Shown: piece after piece, positions 1-5,009 of the stretch
Layout of the letters: each line of letters opens with the position of its first letter
Numbering within the stretch: the stretch's first letter is position 1
DNA from: an uncultured Faecalicatena sp.
Lineage (GTDB): Bacteria; Bacillota; Clostridia; Lachnospirales; Lachnospiraceae
Direction: 5' to 3'
Assembly (NCBI GenBank): GCA_902489075.1
Contig: CABTYO010000053.1
Coordinates: forward strand, 1-5,694
Length of the DNA stretch: 5,694 nucleotides
Made by a program: the position numbers and the translations under genes
The notes under the pieces: generated by a model
What the model saw: the letters and a program-made list of their open reading frames with translations, nothing else
Database searches by the model: none
What the model was told of the DNA's origin: nothing

Positions 1-1077
1 AGAGTGTACAATTTTTCAGCAGGACCGGCAGTATTACCGGAGGAAGTATTAAAGTCAGCAGCAGATGAGATGTTAGATTACAACGGGACCGGAATGTCGG
101 TAATGGAAATGAGTCATCGCTCTAAAGCTTTCGAGGAGATCATCACGACTGCAGAGGCAGATTTAAGAGAGCTTATGAACATTCCTGACAATTATAAAGT
201 ACTGTTCCTTCAGGGCGGTGCATCCCAGCAGTTTGCCATGATCCCGATGAACCTGATGAAGAACAAAGTTGCAGATTACATCGTGACAGGCCAGTGGGCA
301 AAGAAGGCAGCCAGCGAGGCAGCTAAATACGGGAAAGTTAACAAGATCGCATCCTCCGAGGATAAGACATTTTCCTATATCCCGGACTGCTCTGACCTGC
401 CGGTTTCTGACGATGCAGACTATGTGTATATCTGCGAAAATAACACGATCTACGGAACAAAGTTCAAAGAACTGCCGAACACAAAGGGCAAGACTCTGGT
501 AGCGGATGTATCTTCCTGCTTTTTGTCTGAGCCTGTTGATGTGACAAAATATGGAATCATCTATGGTGGTGTCCAGAAAAATATCGGACCTGCAGGCATG
601 GTAATCGTTATCATCCGTGAGGATCTGATCACAGAGGATGTCCTTCCGGGAACACCTACCATGCTTACATACAAAACACATGCAGACGCGAAGTCTCTTT
701 ACAATACACCGCCGGCATACGGAATCTATATCTGCGGAAAAGTATTCAAGTGGCTGAAAGCCATGGGCGGACTGGAGGCAATGAAGGCCCGCAATGAGAA
801 GAAAGCGAAGCTTCTGTATGATTTCCTGGATCAGAGCAAACTGTTCAAAGGCACAGTGGAAAAGAAAGACCGCTCCCTGATGAACGTACCATTTGTCACA
901 GGAGATGCTGATCTGGATGCCAAATTCGTAAAAGAAGCGAAGGCAGCCGGGCTTGAGAACCTGAAAGGACACAGAAGTGTAGGCGGAATGCGTGCAAGTA
1001 TCTACAATGCAATGCCGTATGAAGGAGTAGAAGCACTCGTTGCATTTATGAAGAAGTTTGAGGAGGAGAATCTGTAA
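1..1077 (+). CDS. serC: Phosphoserine aminotransferase, 5'-truncated by window edge
   Basis: This PLP enzyme converts 3-phosphohydroxypyruvate plus glutamate to O-phosphoserine plus 2-oxoglutarate, the second step of serine synthesis, in the cytosol. The visible protein opens with R-V-Y-N-F-S-A-G-P-A, the normal SerC N-terminus. The GTG at base 4 is therefore the Val codon of that motif and probably not the start; the true start should lie a few codons before the window. Counting from that Val as 1, GGASQQF is at 71-77 and the PLP-binding lysine is K192 in VQKNIGPAG (codon 577-579). HRSVGGMRASIYNAMP near the end is the typical SerC C-terminal substrate-binding segment. The length, about 358 visible residues, matches the family at roughly 360. 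serA follows after a single base, so the two are almost certainly co-transcribed and probably translationally coupled. The family call is very secure; only the start is missing. Confidence 0.97.
   Translation, partial: RVYNFSAGPAVLPEEVLKSAADEMLDYNGTGMSVMEMSHRSKAFEEIITTAEADLRELMNIPDNYKVLFLQGGASQQFAMIPMNLMKNKVADYIVTGQWAKKAASEAAKYGKVNKIASSEDKTFSYIPDCSDLPVSDDADYVYICENNTIYGTKFKELPNTKGKTLVADVSSCFLSEPVDVTKYGIIYGGVQKNIGPAGMVIVIIREDLITEDVLPGTPTMLTYKTHADAKSLYNTPPAYGIYICGKVFKWLKAMGGLEAMKARNEKKAKLLYDFLDQSKLFKGTVEKKDRSLMNVPFVTGDADLDAKFVKEAKAAGLENLKGHRSVGGMRASIYNAMPYEGVEALVAFMKKFEEENL
1061..1068 (+). promoter_or_regulatory. Ribosome binding site of serA, inside the serC 3' end
   Basis: AGGAGGAG lies within the last codons of serC and ends 10 bases before the ATG at 1079. 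It decides the serA start: the in-frame ATG at 1058 lies upstream of this site, has no such motif, and would add seven residues (MRRRICK) not expected at the SerA N-terminus. Confidence 0.85.
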
Positions 1078-1078
1078 A

Positions 1079-2242
1079 ATGTATAAGTATAATTGTCTGA
1101 ATCCGATCGCCCAGGTGGGATTGGAAAAATTTGATGAAAACTATGTGGTAACAGATAAAGTAGAAGAGGCAGATGCGGTGATTGTCAGAAGTGCCAGCAT
1201 GCATGAAATGGAATTCAGTGACAATCTCAAAGTGATTGCCCGTGCAGGAGCAGGTGTTAACAATATTCCTCTGGATAAATGTGCAGAGAAGGGTATCGTT
1301 GTATTCAATACACCGGGAGCCAATGCAAATGGTGTTAAGGAGCTTGTTATAGCCAGCATGCTGCTTGCAGCCCGCGACATTATCGGCGGTATCAACTGGG
1401 TACAGGAGCATGAGGAAGACGGTGATCTGGTGAAGATGACCGAGAAGAAAAAGAAAGCCTTTGCAGGAACCGAGCTGGAAGGCAAGACACTCGGTGTCAT
1501 TGGATTAGGCGCCATCGGTGTTCTGGTTGCCAATGTGGCAACTCACCTTGGAATGGAAGTATACGGCTACGACCCATACGTATCTGTAGATGCCGCATGG
1601 AAGCTGTCCAGAAATATCCATCACGCAAAGACCGTAGATGAATTATACAAAGAATGCGATTATATCACGATCCATGTACCGGCTCTGGAAGATACCATCG
1701 GCATGATCAATAAAGACGCGATCGGTCTGATGAAAAAAGATGTAGTCATCATCAATCTTGCAAGAGACCTTTTGGTAAACAGTGAAGATATGGTGGATGC
1801 ACTCGTATCCGGCAGCGTAAAATGCTATGTAACAGACTTCCCGACCCCGGAGATTGCAGGCGTAAAAGGCGCCATCGTGATCCCGCATCTGGGAGCCTCT
1901 ACAGAGGAGTCCGAGGACAACTGTGCTATGATGGCAGTCAAAGAGACCATGGATTATCTGGAAAATGGAAATATCACACACTCCGTAAACTACCCAGACT
2001 GTGATATGGGCGTGAAAGGCGAAGGAGCCAGAATTACAATCCTCCACCATAACATTCCAAATATGCTGGGACAGTTCACAGGACTGCTTGCAAAGGCAAA
2101 TATGAATATCTCCCTGATGACAAATAAGAGCAAAAAGGAATACGCATATACTATGATCGACGTAGACGGAGAAGCTGCACAGGAAGTAGTAGAAGAACTC
2201 GGCAAGATCGAAGGGGTACTTAAGGTTAGAGTTATCTCATAG
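1079..2242 (+). CDS. serA: D-3-phosphoglycerate dehydrogenase, short ACT-domain form
   Basis: This enzyme oxidises 3-phosphoglycerate to 3-phosphohydroxypyruvate with NAD, the entry step of serine synthesis and the supplier of SerC's substrate. The protein has 387 residues. A split substrate-binding domain (about 1-95 and 290-310) surrounds a Rossmann domain with GLGAIG at 142-147 and an acidic Asp165 at the end of the second strand. The D-2-hydroxyacid dehydrogenase catalytic set is visible as R229 (NLARD), E258 (PTPE) and H270 (PHLGAST). The usual ARG motif reads ARD here, a minor variation. Residues about 317-387 form one ACT domain (ARITILHHNIPNMLGQ onward), the kind of module that often senses serine. 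The intervening domain of long SerA types is absent. The gene follows serC by one base. Its stop codon is only 6 bases before the large palindromic element, with no compact terminator in between. Confidence 0.96.
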   Translation: MYKYNCLNPIAQVGLEKFDENYVVTDKVEEADAVIVRSASMHEMEFSDNLKVIARAGAGVNNIPLDKCAEKGIVVFNTPGANANGVKELVIASMLLAARDIIGGINWVQEHEEDGDLVKMTEKKKKAFAGTELEGKTLGVIGLGAIGVLVANVATHLGMEVYGYDPYVSVDAAWKLSRNIHHAKTVDELYKECDYITIHVPALEDTIGMINKDAIGLMKKDVVIINLARDLLVNSEDMVDALVSGSVKCYVTDFPTPEIAGVKGAIVIPHLGASTEESEDNCAMMAVKETMDYLENGNITHSVNYPDCDMGVKGEGARITILHHNIPNMLGQFTGLLAKANMNISLMTNKSKKEYAYTMIDVDGEAAQEVVEELGKIEGVLKVRVIS

Positions 2243-2243
2243 A

Positions 2244-2250
2244 TTAGTGA
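2244..2250 (+). repeat. TTAGTGA direct repeat, left copy (right copy 2793-2799)
   Basis: TTAGTGA occurs just inside the left boundary and again at 2793-2799, just beyond the T run, so the palindromic element lies between two 7-base direct repeats. This could be a target-site duplication from insertion, but the right copy is 13 bases beyond the end of P1 and the left copy overlaps P1 by two bases. Chance is possible. Confidence 0.35.
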
Positions 2251-2267
2251 CGAGCTTTAGTCTCGGA
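2249..2267. repeat. P1 outer stem, left arm (partner 2761-2779)
   Basis: GACGAGCTTTAGTCTCGGA is the reverse complement of 2761-2779 at 18 of 19 positions. The single mismatch is C2255 against A2773, which is G-U on the - strand. The arm starts 6 bases after the serA stop and closes the whole element. Confidence 0.9.
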
Positions 2268-2268
2268 A

Positions 2269-2276
2269 CGGATGAA
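2269..2276. repeat. P2a stem, left arm (partner 2582-2589)
   Basis: CGGATGAA pairs perfectly with TTCATCCG at 2582-2589. It is separated from P2 by an asymmetric internal loop of 7 bases (left, G-rich) and 4 bases (right). Confidence 0.75.
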
Positions 2277-2283
2277 GGGGGAC

Positions 2284-2336
2284 GCTGAGCGGGGCGGAAA
2301 ACCGCGGCGCCACCTGTCTTATATGTCGTTTCGAAA
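2284..2336. repeat. P2 long stem, left arm (partner 2525-2577)
   Basis: The 53-base left arm runs from GCTGAGCGGGG to GTTTCGAAA. It matches the reverse complement of 2525-2577 at 49 of 53 positions with no gaps. The four mismatches are C2295/A2566, C2311/A2550, A2312/C2549 and C2313/A2548, all A-C on the + strand and all G-U on the - strand. An ungapped stem this long is far beyond an intrinsic terminator. Confidence 0.93.
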
Positions 2337-2354
2337 TCCGGACCGCTTGACGAA

Positions 2355-2388
2355 GACATACTAATGGCCCATGAGGCACCCAGAAGGG
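2355..2388. repeat. P3 upper stem, left arm (partner 2471-2504)
   Basis: This 34-base arm contains ATGGCCCATGAGG. It pairs with 2471-2504 at 29 of 34 positions. Three mismatches are A-C on the + strand (C2361/A2498, C2377/A2482, A2378/C2481). The other two are A2363/A2496 and C2380/T2479. Between P2 and P3 lies an irregular internal region (2337-2354 and 2505-2524) with only partial pairing, for example GACGA against TCGTC. Confidence 0.9.
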
Positions 2389-2390
2389 CA

Positions 2391-2440
2391 GCTCCGGGAT
2401 GCGGCGGAAAAATTGATATTTTTCCACCTTAGCCCGGAGT
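2391..2440. repeat. H1 apical hairpin
   Basis: The outer stem CTCCGGG (2392-2398) pairs with CCCGGAG (2433-2439). A 4x4 internal loop follows, then GGCGGAAAAAT (2403-2413) pairs with ATTTTTCCACC (2418-2428) around a 4-base loop TGAT. The one inner mismatch, C2405/A2426, is G-U on the - strand. H1 sits at the tip of P3, next to H2. Confidence 0.85.
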
Positions 2441-2469
2441 GAAAATTGATTTTGGAAAATCAATTTTCA
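2440..2469. repeat. H2 apical hairpin, near-perfect AT-rich palindrome
   Basis: GAAAATTGATTTT (2441-2453) and AAAATCAATTTTC (2456-2468) are perfect reverse complements around GG, and T2440-A2469 can extend the stem. The motif AAAATTGAT (2442-2450) is shared with the H1 strand at 2409-2417, so the two hairpins could exchange partners. Confidence 0.88.
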
Positions 2470-2524
2470 TCCCTTCTGTGCACCTCATGGGCCATAAATA
2501 TGTCTAATCGTCCGCTATAAGGAG

Positions 2525-2577
2525 TTTCGAAACGACATATAAGACAGACAGCGCCGCGGTTTTCCACCCCGCTCAGC
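2525..2577. repeat. P2 long stem, right arm (partner 2284-2336)
   Basis: This is the right arm of the 53-position P2 stem, starting TTTCGAAACGACATATAAG and ending CCCCGCTCAGC. It is ungapped against the left arm, with four wobble-compatible differences. Confidence 0.93.
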
Positions 2578-2589
2578 TGGGTTCATCCG

Positions 2590-2760
2590 GGTGGTAGAAA
2601 AAGCAGGATACCTAAAATGAAAACTCAAACTGGCGGGAGCGTATTAATTTGCCTGGTGGAAGAGGTGGAATTTCGGGACTGCTTTATTAGTTTCTGGACA
2701 GTGTTACCTCATAATAGTTCGATATTCGTTATAGTATCACCAGACGACTCAATACGTCGC
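2590..2760. other. Unpaired right-hand segment of the palindromic element, function unknown
   Basis: This stretch of about 170 bases lies between P2a and the right arm of P1 and has no counterpart on the left side. I see only short candidate stems: GGTGGTA (2590-2596) with TATCACC (2735-2741, one G-T); AAAGCAG (2600-2606) with CTGCTTT (2679-2685); and ACGAC (2744-2748) with GTCGC (2756-2760, one A-C), which abuts P1. GGTGGAA occurs twice near 2655-2670. There is no convincing ORF or recognisable RNA motif. If the element is an RNA, this could be its main single-stranded or protein-binding region. Confidence 0.4.
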
Positions 2761-2787
2761 TCCGAGACTAAAACTCGTCGTTTTTTT
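2761..2787 (+). terminator. P1 right arm followed by T7: terminator-like edge of the element
   Basis: The right arm of P1 (2761-2779) ends in CTCGTC, followed by G and seven T residues (2781-2787). Read on the + strand this looks like the 3' half of an intrinsic terminator for serC-serA. However, the matching 5' arm is about 490 bases upstream, so it could only act once the whole element has folded. No strong local hairpin precedes the T run. Terminator function is a guess. Confidence 0.4.
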
Positions 2788-2808
2788 CGAATTTAGTGAA
2801 TTAACGTA

Positions 2809-2837
2809 TTGACAAAGAATGTATATTTGTATACAAT
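2809..2837 (+). promoter_or_regulatory. Sigma-70/SigA-type promoter of the citrate synthase operon
   Basis: TTGACA (2809-2814), a 17-base spacer, then TACAAT (2832-2837): a full-consensus -35 and a one-mismatch -10. Transcription should start near 2843-2845, giving a leader of about 70 bases before the ATG. The promoter lies just outside the palindromic element, so the downstream operon has its own start independent of serCA. Confidence 0.85.
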
Positions 2838-2844
2838 TATACAA
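2827..2844. promoter_or_regulatory. Probable GntR/FCD operator overlapping the -10 box
   Basis: TTGTATACAA (2827-2836) is a perfect 10-base palindrome covering most of the -10. It continues as TTGTATA-CAAT-TATACAA, a 7+7 inverted repeat ending at 2844. A third TATACAA lies at 2854-2860, so copies start at 2830, 2838 and 2854. Known GntR-family FadR-type operators have a TNGTNNNACNA-like core, which TTGTATACAA resembles. A regulator bound here would block RNA polymerase. The obvious candidate is the GntR protein encoded in the same operon. Site and regulator are linked by inference only. Confidence 0.65.
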
Positions 2845-2902
2845 GGATGCAAATATACAAAGTTGCACCCGCTGTTACTATTTTACGACTTACGAATGAT
2901 TT

Positions 2903-2908
2903 AGGAGG
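2903..2908 (+). promoter_or_regulatory. Ribosome binding site of the Re-citrate synthase gene
   Basis: AGGAGG is followed by TTG (2912), ATG (2915) and ATG (2918) in one frame. Spacing is 3, 6 and 9 bases respectively, so the TTG is too close and either ATG can serve. The first ATG is used here. Confidence 0.8.
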
Positions 2909-2914
2909 AGTTTG

Positions 2915-4306
2915 ATGATGGAAAATAGAAAGGTATTTATGAATAGGCATACGAATTTGCTGGAACTGGAAGAGTATATGTATCCTTTAGTGGATGTAAA
3001 GACACCGAATGTATTTAGGAATCTGTTCCACTATGATGAGGTACCGAAGATTGCTTTTAATGACAGAATTGTGCCGCATCAGATGCCGGATGATATCTGG
3101 ATTACGGATACGACTTTCCGCGATGGACAGCAGTCACGGGCTCCTTATACAACTCAACAGATTGTTACGATCTTTGATTATTTACATAAATTAGGCGGTC
3201 CGAATGGGAAGATCAGACAGAGTGAATTTTTCCTTTACAGCAAAAAGGACCGGGATGCGGTTTATAAGTGTCTGGAAATGGGGTATGAGTTCCCGGAGGT
3301 TACAAGCTGGATCCGTGCGAATAAGAAGGATTTTCAGCTGGTGAAGGATATCGGACTCAAGGAGACAGGGGTTCTTGTCAGCTGTTCTGATTATCATATC
3401 TTCTATAAGCTGAAGATGACCAGGAGAGAGGCCATGGAGCATTATCTCTCTGTAATCAGGGAATGCCTGGAGACGGGAGTACGTCCAAGATGCCATCTGG
3501 AGGATATTACGAGATCTGATATTTATGGATTTGTGATTCCATTCTGTCTGGAACTGATGAAGCTGATGGAGGAGTACAAGATTCCGGTGAAGATCCGTGC
3601 CTGTGATACGATGGGATACGGGGTTAACTTTCCAGGAGCTGTGATTCCGCGTTCTATACCGGGAATCATCTATGGACTGAGGACACATGCCGCAGTTCCA
3701 AGTGAACTGATCGAATTCCATGGACACAATGATTTTTACAAGGCAGTCAATAATTCTACGACGGCATGGCTGTACGGGGCATCCGGTGTAAACTGTTCTC
3801 TGTTTGGAATCGGGGAGCGCACAGGGAATACACCTCTGGAGGCTATGGTATTTGAATATGCGCAGCTTCGTGGAACCCTGGATGGCATGGATACAAGAGT
3901 GATCACAGAACTGGCAGAGTATTATGAGAAAGAGATCGGATACGAGATCCCGGCCAGCACGCCATTTGTCGGAAAGAATTTTAATGTGACAAGGGCTGGA
4001 ATCCATGCAGATGGAATGCTGAAAAATGAAGAGATCTATAATATTTTTGATACAGATAAGTTCTTAAACCGCCCGGCGCTTGTATCTGTCTCCAATACAT
4101 CGGGTATTGCCGGAATTGCTTACTGGATCAACGCTTATTATAAACTTCCGGCAGAGCGTCAGGTAGATAAAAATTCCGAGCTTGTGAAGGAAGTTAAGGT
4201 GTGGGTGGACAAAGAATATGAAGAAGGTCGCGTTACGGTCTTGACAGATGAGGAATTAGTTGCCAAAATAGATAGTATATGCAGTGAGCTGCATATGACA
4301 CTCTAA
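2915..4306 (+). CDS. Probable Re-type citrate synthase (DRE-TIM metallolyase)
   Basis: This enzyme is likely to condense acetyl-CoA with oxaloacetate to citrate with Re stereochemistry, as does the Clostridium kluyveri enzyme, which is related to homocitrate and isopropylmalate synthases rather than to GltA. The protein has 463 residues. The DRE-type motif TDTTFRDGQQ is at 64-73 (R69 catalytic, D70 metal-binding in the family), HGH at 269-271 supplies metal ligands, FGIGERTGNT is at 297-306 and GIHADG at 362-367. The TIM barrel spans roughly 55-345. The tail is too short for the LeuA leucine-binding regulatory domain. The long N-terminal extension before the barrel and the FRDGQQ form of the motif differ from common LeuA. 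Position beside isocitrate dehydrogenase, with no leucine or lysine genes, supports citrate synthase. Homocitrate synthase or isopropylmalate synthase annotation remains the main alternative. The start was chosen from the AGGAGG 6 bases upstream. Confidence 0.82.
   Translation: MMENRKVFMNRHTNLLELEEYMYPLVDVKTPNVFRNLFHYDEVPKIAFNDRIVPHQMPDDIWITDTTFRDGQQSRAPYTTQQIVTIFDYLHKLGGPNGKIRQSEFFLYSKKDRDAVYKCLEMGYEFPEVTSWIRANKKDFQLVKDIGLKETGVLVSCSDYHIFYKLKMTRREAMEHYLSVIRECLETGVRPRCHLEDITRSDIYGFVIPFCLELMKLMEEYKIPVKIRACDTMGYGVNFPGAVIPRSIPGIIYGLRTHAAVPSELIEFHGHNDFYKAVNNSTTAWLYGASGVNCSLFGIGERTGNTPLEAMVFEYAQLRGTLDGMDTRVITELAEYYEKEIGYEIPASTPFVGKNFNVTRAGIHADGMLKNEEIYNIFDTDKFLNRPALVSVSNTSGIAGIAYWINAYYKLPAERQVDKNSELVKEVKVWVDKEYEEGRVTVLTDEELVAKIDSICSELHMTL
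4277..4296 (+). other. Stem-loop in the 3' end of the citrate synthase gene
   Basis: ATATGCAG and CTGCATAT form a perfect 8-base stem with loop TGAG, 7 bases before the stop codon and upstream of the regulator gene. No T run follows, so it is not an intrinsic terminator. It might affect message stability or translation of the next gene, or be incidental to the coding sequence. Confidence 0.35.
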
Positions 4307-4310
4307 CTTG

Positions 4311-4315
4311 GGAGG
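4311..4315 (+). promoter_or_regulatory. Ribosome binding site of the GntR regulator gene
   Basis: GGAGG lies in the 21-base gap after the citrate synthase stop, ending 12 bases before the ATG at 4328. This spacing is longer than for the other genes here, which may lower regulator output relative to the enzymes. Confidence 0.65.
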
Positions 4316-4327
4316 ACATAACAGCAA

Positions 4328-5008
4328 ATGGGAGAATATCAGGATAATTCCTTAAGCAGCCGTGTATTTCAGAGAATCAGAGATGATATTCTGAAAGGAA
4401 AGTATAAAGAGCACGACGAATTGAGGGAGAACACAATTGGGAAAGAACTTGGAGTCAGCCGTACTCCTGTGCGCGAGGCTTTAAGACAGCTTGAGTTAGA
4501 GGGCCTTGTTTCTATTATTCCCAATAAGGGAGCGTACGTGACGGGGATTTCCCCGAAGGATGTCAGCGATATCTATATGATCCGCTCCATGTTGGAAGGG
4601 CTGTGTGCGAGATGGGCTACGGAGAACATTACGGATGAGCAGCTGGACGAATTAGATGAGATCATGCTTCTTTCTGAATTTCATATGAAGAGAGAAGGGG
4701 GCGGCAGTGCGGAACAGATGACAGAACTGGACGGGAGATTTCATGCAATTTTATATGAAGCTTCCAATTCCAAGATCTTAAGCCATGTGCTGTTGGATTT
4801 TCATAAGTATGTCCAGATGGCCCGGGAGTCTTCGGTGCTTTCAGAAGACCGGGCAAGAAAGTCAATCCGGGAGCATAAGCAGTTGCTGCGCGCGATCCGT
4901 GATAAGGACGCAGACCTTGCGGAGCAGCTCGCCAACGAGCATATTCTGCATGTGATACAGAACCTGAAAAAGCAGGGTTACGACGAAATTTTAGGAGGAG
5001 ACAGATAA
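4328..5008 (+). CDS. GntR-family transcriptional regulator, FCD (FadR-type) domain
   Basis: This is a cytoplasmic DNA-binding regulator of 226 residues, the usual length for the subfamily. Residues about 9-75 form the winged helix-turn-helix: TIGKELGVSRTPVREALRQLE (36-56) is the classic recognition region and NKGAYV (66-71) the wing. Residues about 78-212 form the all-helical FCD ligand domain. Its metal- and effector-binding residues appear intact: D135 and H139 in the DGRFH segment, H183 (EHKQLL) and H205 (EHILHV). FCD regulators often bind metal-coordinated carboxylates. Given its place between citrate synthase and isocitrate dehydrogenase, citrate, isocitrate or 2-oxoglutarate are reasonable guesses, not shown. 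It follows the citrate synthase gene by 21 bases and precedes icd by one base. The TTGTATACAA palindrome over the operon promoter is its probable target, making the operon autoregulated. Confidence 0.93.
   Translation: MGEYQDNSLSSRVFQRIRDDILKGKYKEHDELRENTIGKELGVSRTPVREALRQLELEGLVSIIPNKGAYVTGISPKDVSDIYMIRSMLEGLCARWATENITDEQLDELDEIMLLSEFHMKREGGGSAEQMTELDGRFHAILYEASNSKILSHVLLDFHKYVQMARESSVLSEDRARKSIREHKQLLRAIRDKDADLAEQLANEHILHVIQNLKKQGYDEILGGDR
4993..4998 (+). promoter_or_regulatory. Ribosome binding site of icd, inside the regulator gene
   Basis: AGGAGG lies in the last codons of the GntR gene, 11 bases before the ATG at 5010. Together with the one-base gap between genes, this suggests translational coupling. 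Confidence 0.75.
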
Positions 5009-5009
5009 G

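Larger units (their letters stand above)
2249..2779. repeat. Large imperfect palindrome; candidate structured RNA or non-autonomous mobile element
   Basis: This 531-base block between serA and the next operon is built of nested inverted repeats: P1 (19 positions), P2a (8), P2 (53) and P3 (34), capped by two adjacent hairpins H1 and H2. Of 145 aligned stem positions, I count 134 Watson-Crick pairs, nine A-C mismatches on the + strand and only two other mismatches. All nine A-C mismatches become G-U wobble pairs on the - strand, which favours function as a - strand RNA. The right side between P2a and P1 (2590-2760) has no long partner. No convincing ORF, tRNA, group II intron domain V, group I intron core or CRISPR pattern is visible. 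The overall plan (long rod, forked tip, side branch) recalls large ornate bacterial RNAs, or palindromic miniature mobile elements, but I cannot match it to a named family. The structure itself is certain; its function is unknown. Confidence 0.85.

Noticed and set aside
4..6. GTG as start of serC
   Set aside because: It encodes the Val of the conserved RVYNFSAGPA motif, and the Arg codon at 1-3 is in frame, so the real start is upstream of the window.
163..972. Long - strand ORF (269 codons) opposite serC
   Set aside because: It is antisense to a clear serC reading frame, with a cysteine- and histidine-rich translation and no family resemblance; a shadow of codon usage.
1058..1078. Upstream ATG for serA adding seven residues
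   Set aside because: The AGGAGGAG at 1061-1068 lies after it and is well placed for the ATG at 1079, which gives the expected SerA N-terminus.
2257..2463. 68-codon - strand ORF inside the palindromic element
   Set aside because: It covers the left arm of the palindrome and H1/H2, its composition follows the inverted repeats, and no ribosome site or recognisable domain is seen.
2249..2779. Group II or group I intron, CRISPR array, tRNA or known riboswitch as explanation for the intergenic element
   Set aside because: I found no domain V-like hairpin, no group I core motifs, no spaced direct repeats, no tRNA cloverleaf, and no riboswitch core I recognise; the arms are inverted, not direct, repeats. 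Judged by eye, without a covariance search.
2846..2870. TGCAA/TTGCA stem in the citrate synthase leader as an attenuator
   Set aside because: It has only 5 base pairs with a 10-base loop and no T run; too weak to support regulation by itself.
2912..2914. TTG as start of the citrate synthase gene
   Set aside because: It is only 3 bases after AGGAGG, and two in-frame ATGs with better spacing follow at once.
3191..4006. Long - strand ORF (271 codons) opposite the citrate synthase gene
   Set aside because: It lies entirely opposite a well-conserved enzyme gene and its translation shows no recognisable domain or ribosome site.
2915..4306. Annotation as 2-isopropylmalate synthase (leuA)
   Set aside because: The C-terminal leucine-sensing domain is absent, the N-terminal extension and FRDGQQ motif fit Re-citrate synthase better, and the neighbours belong to the citrate branch.
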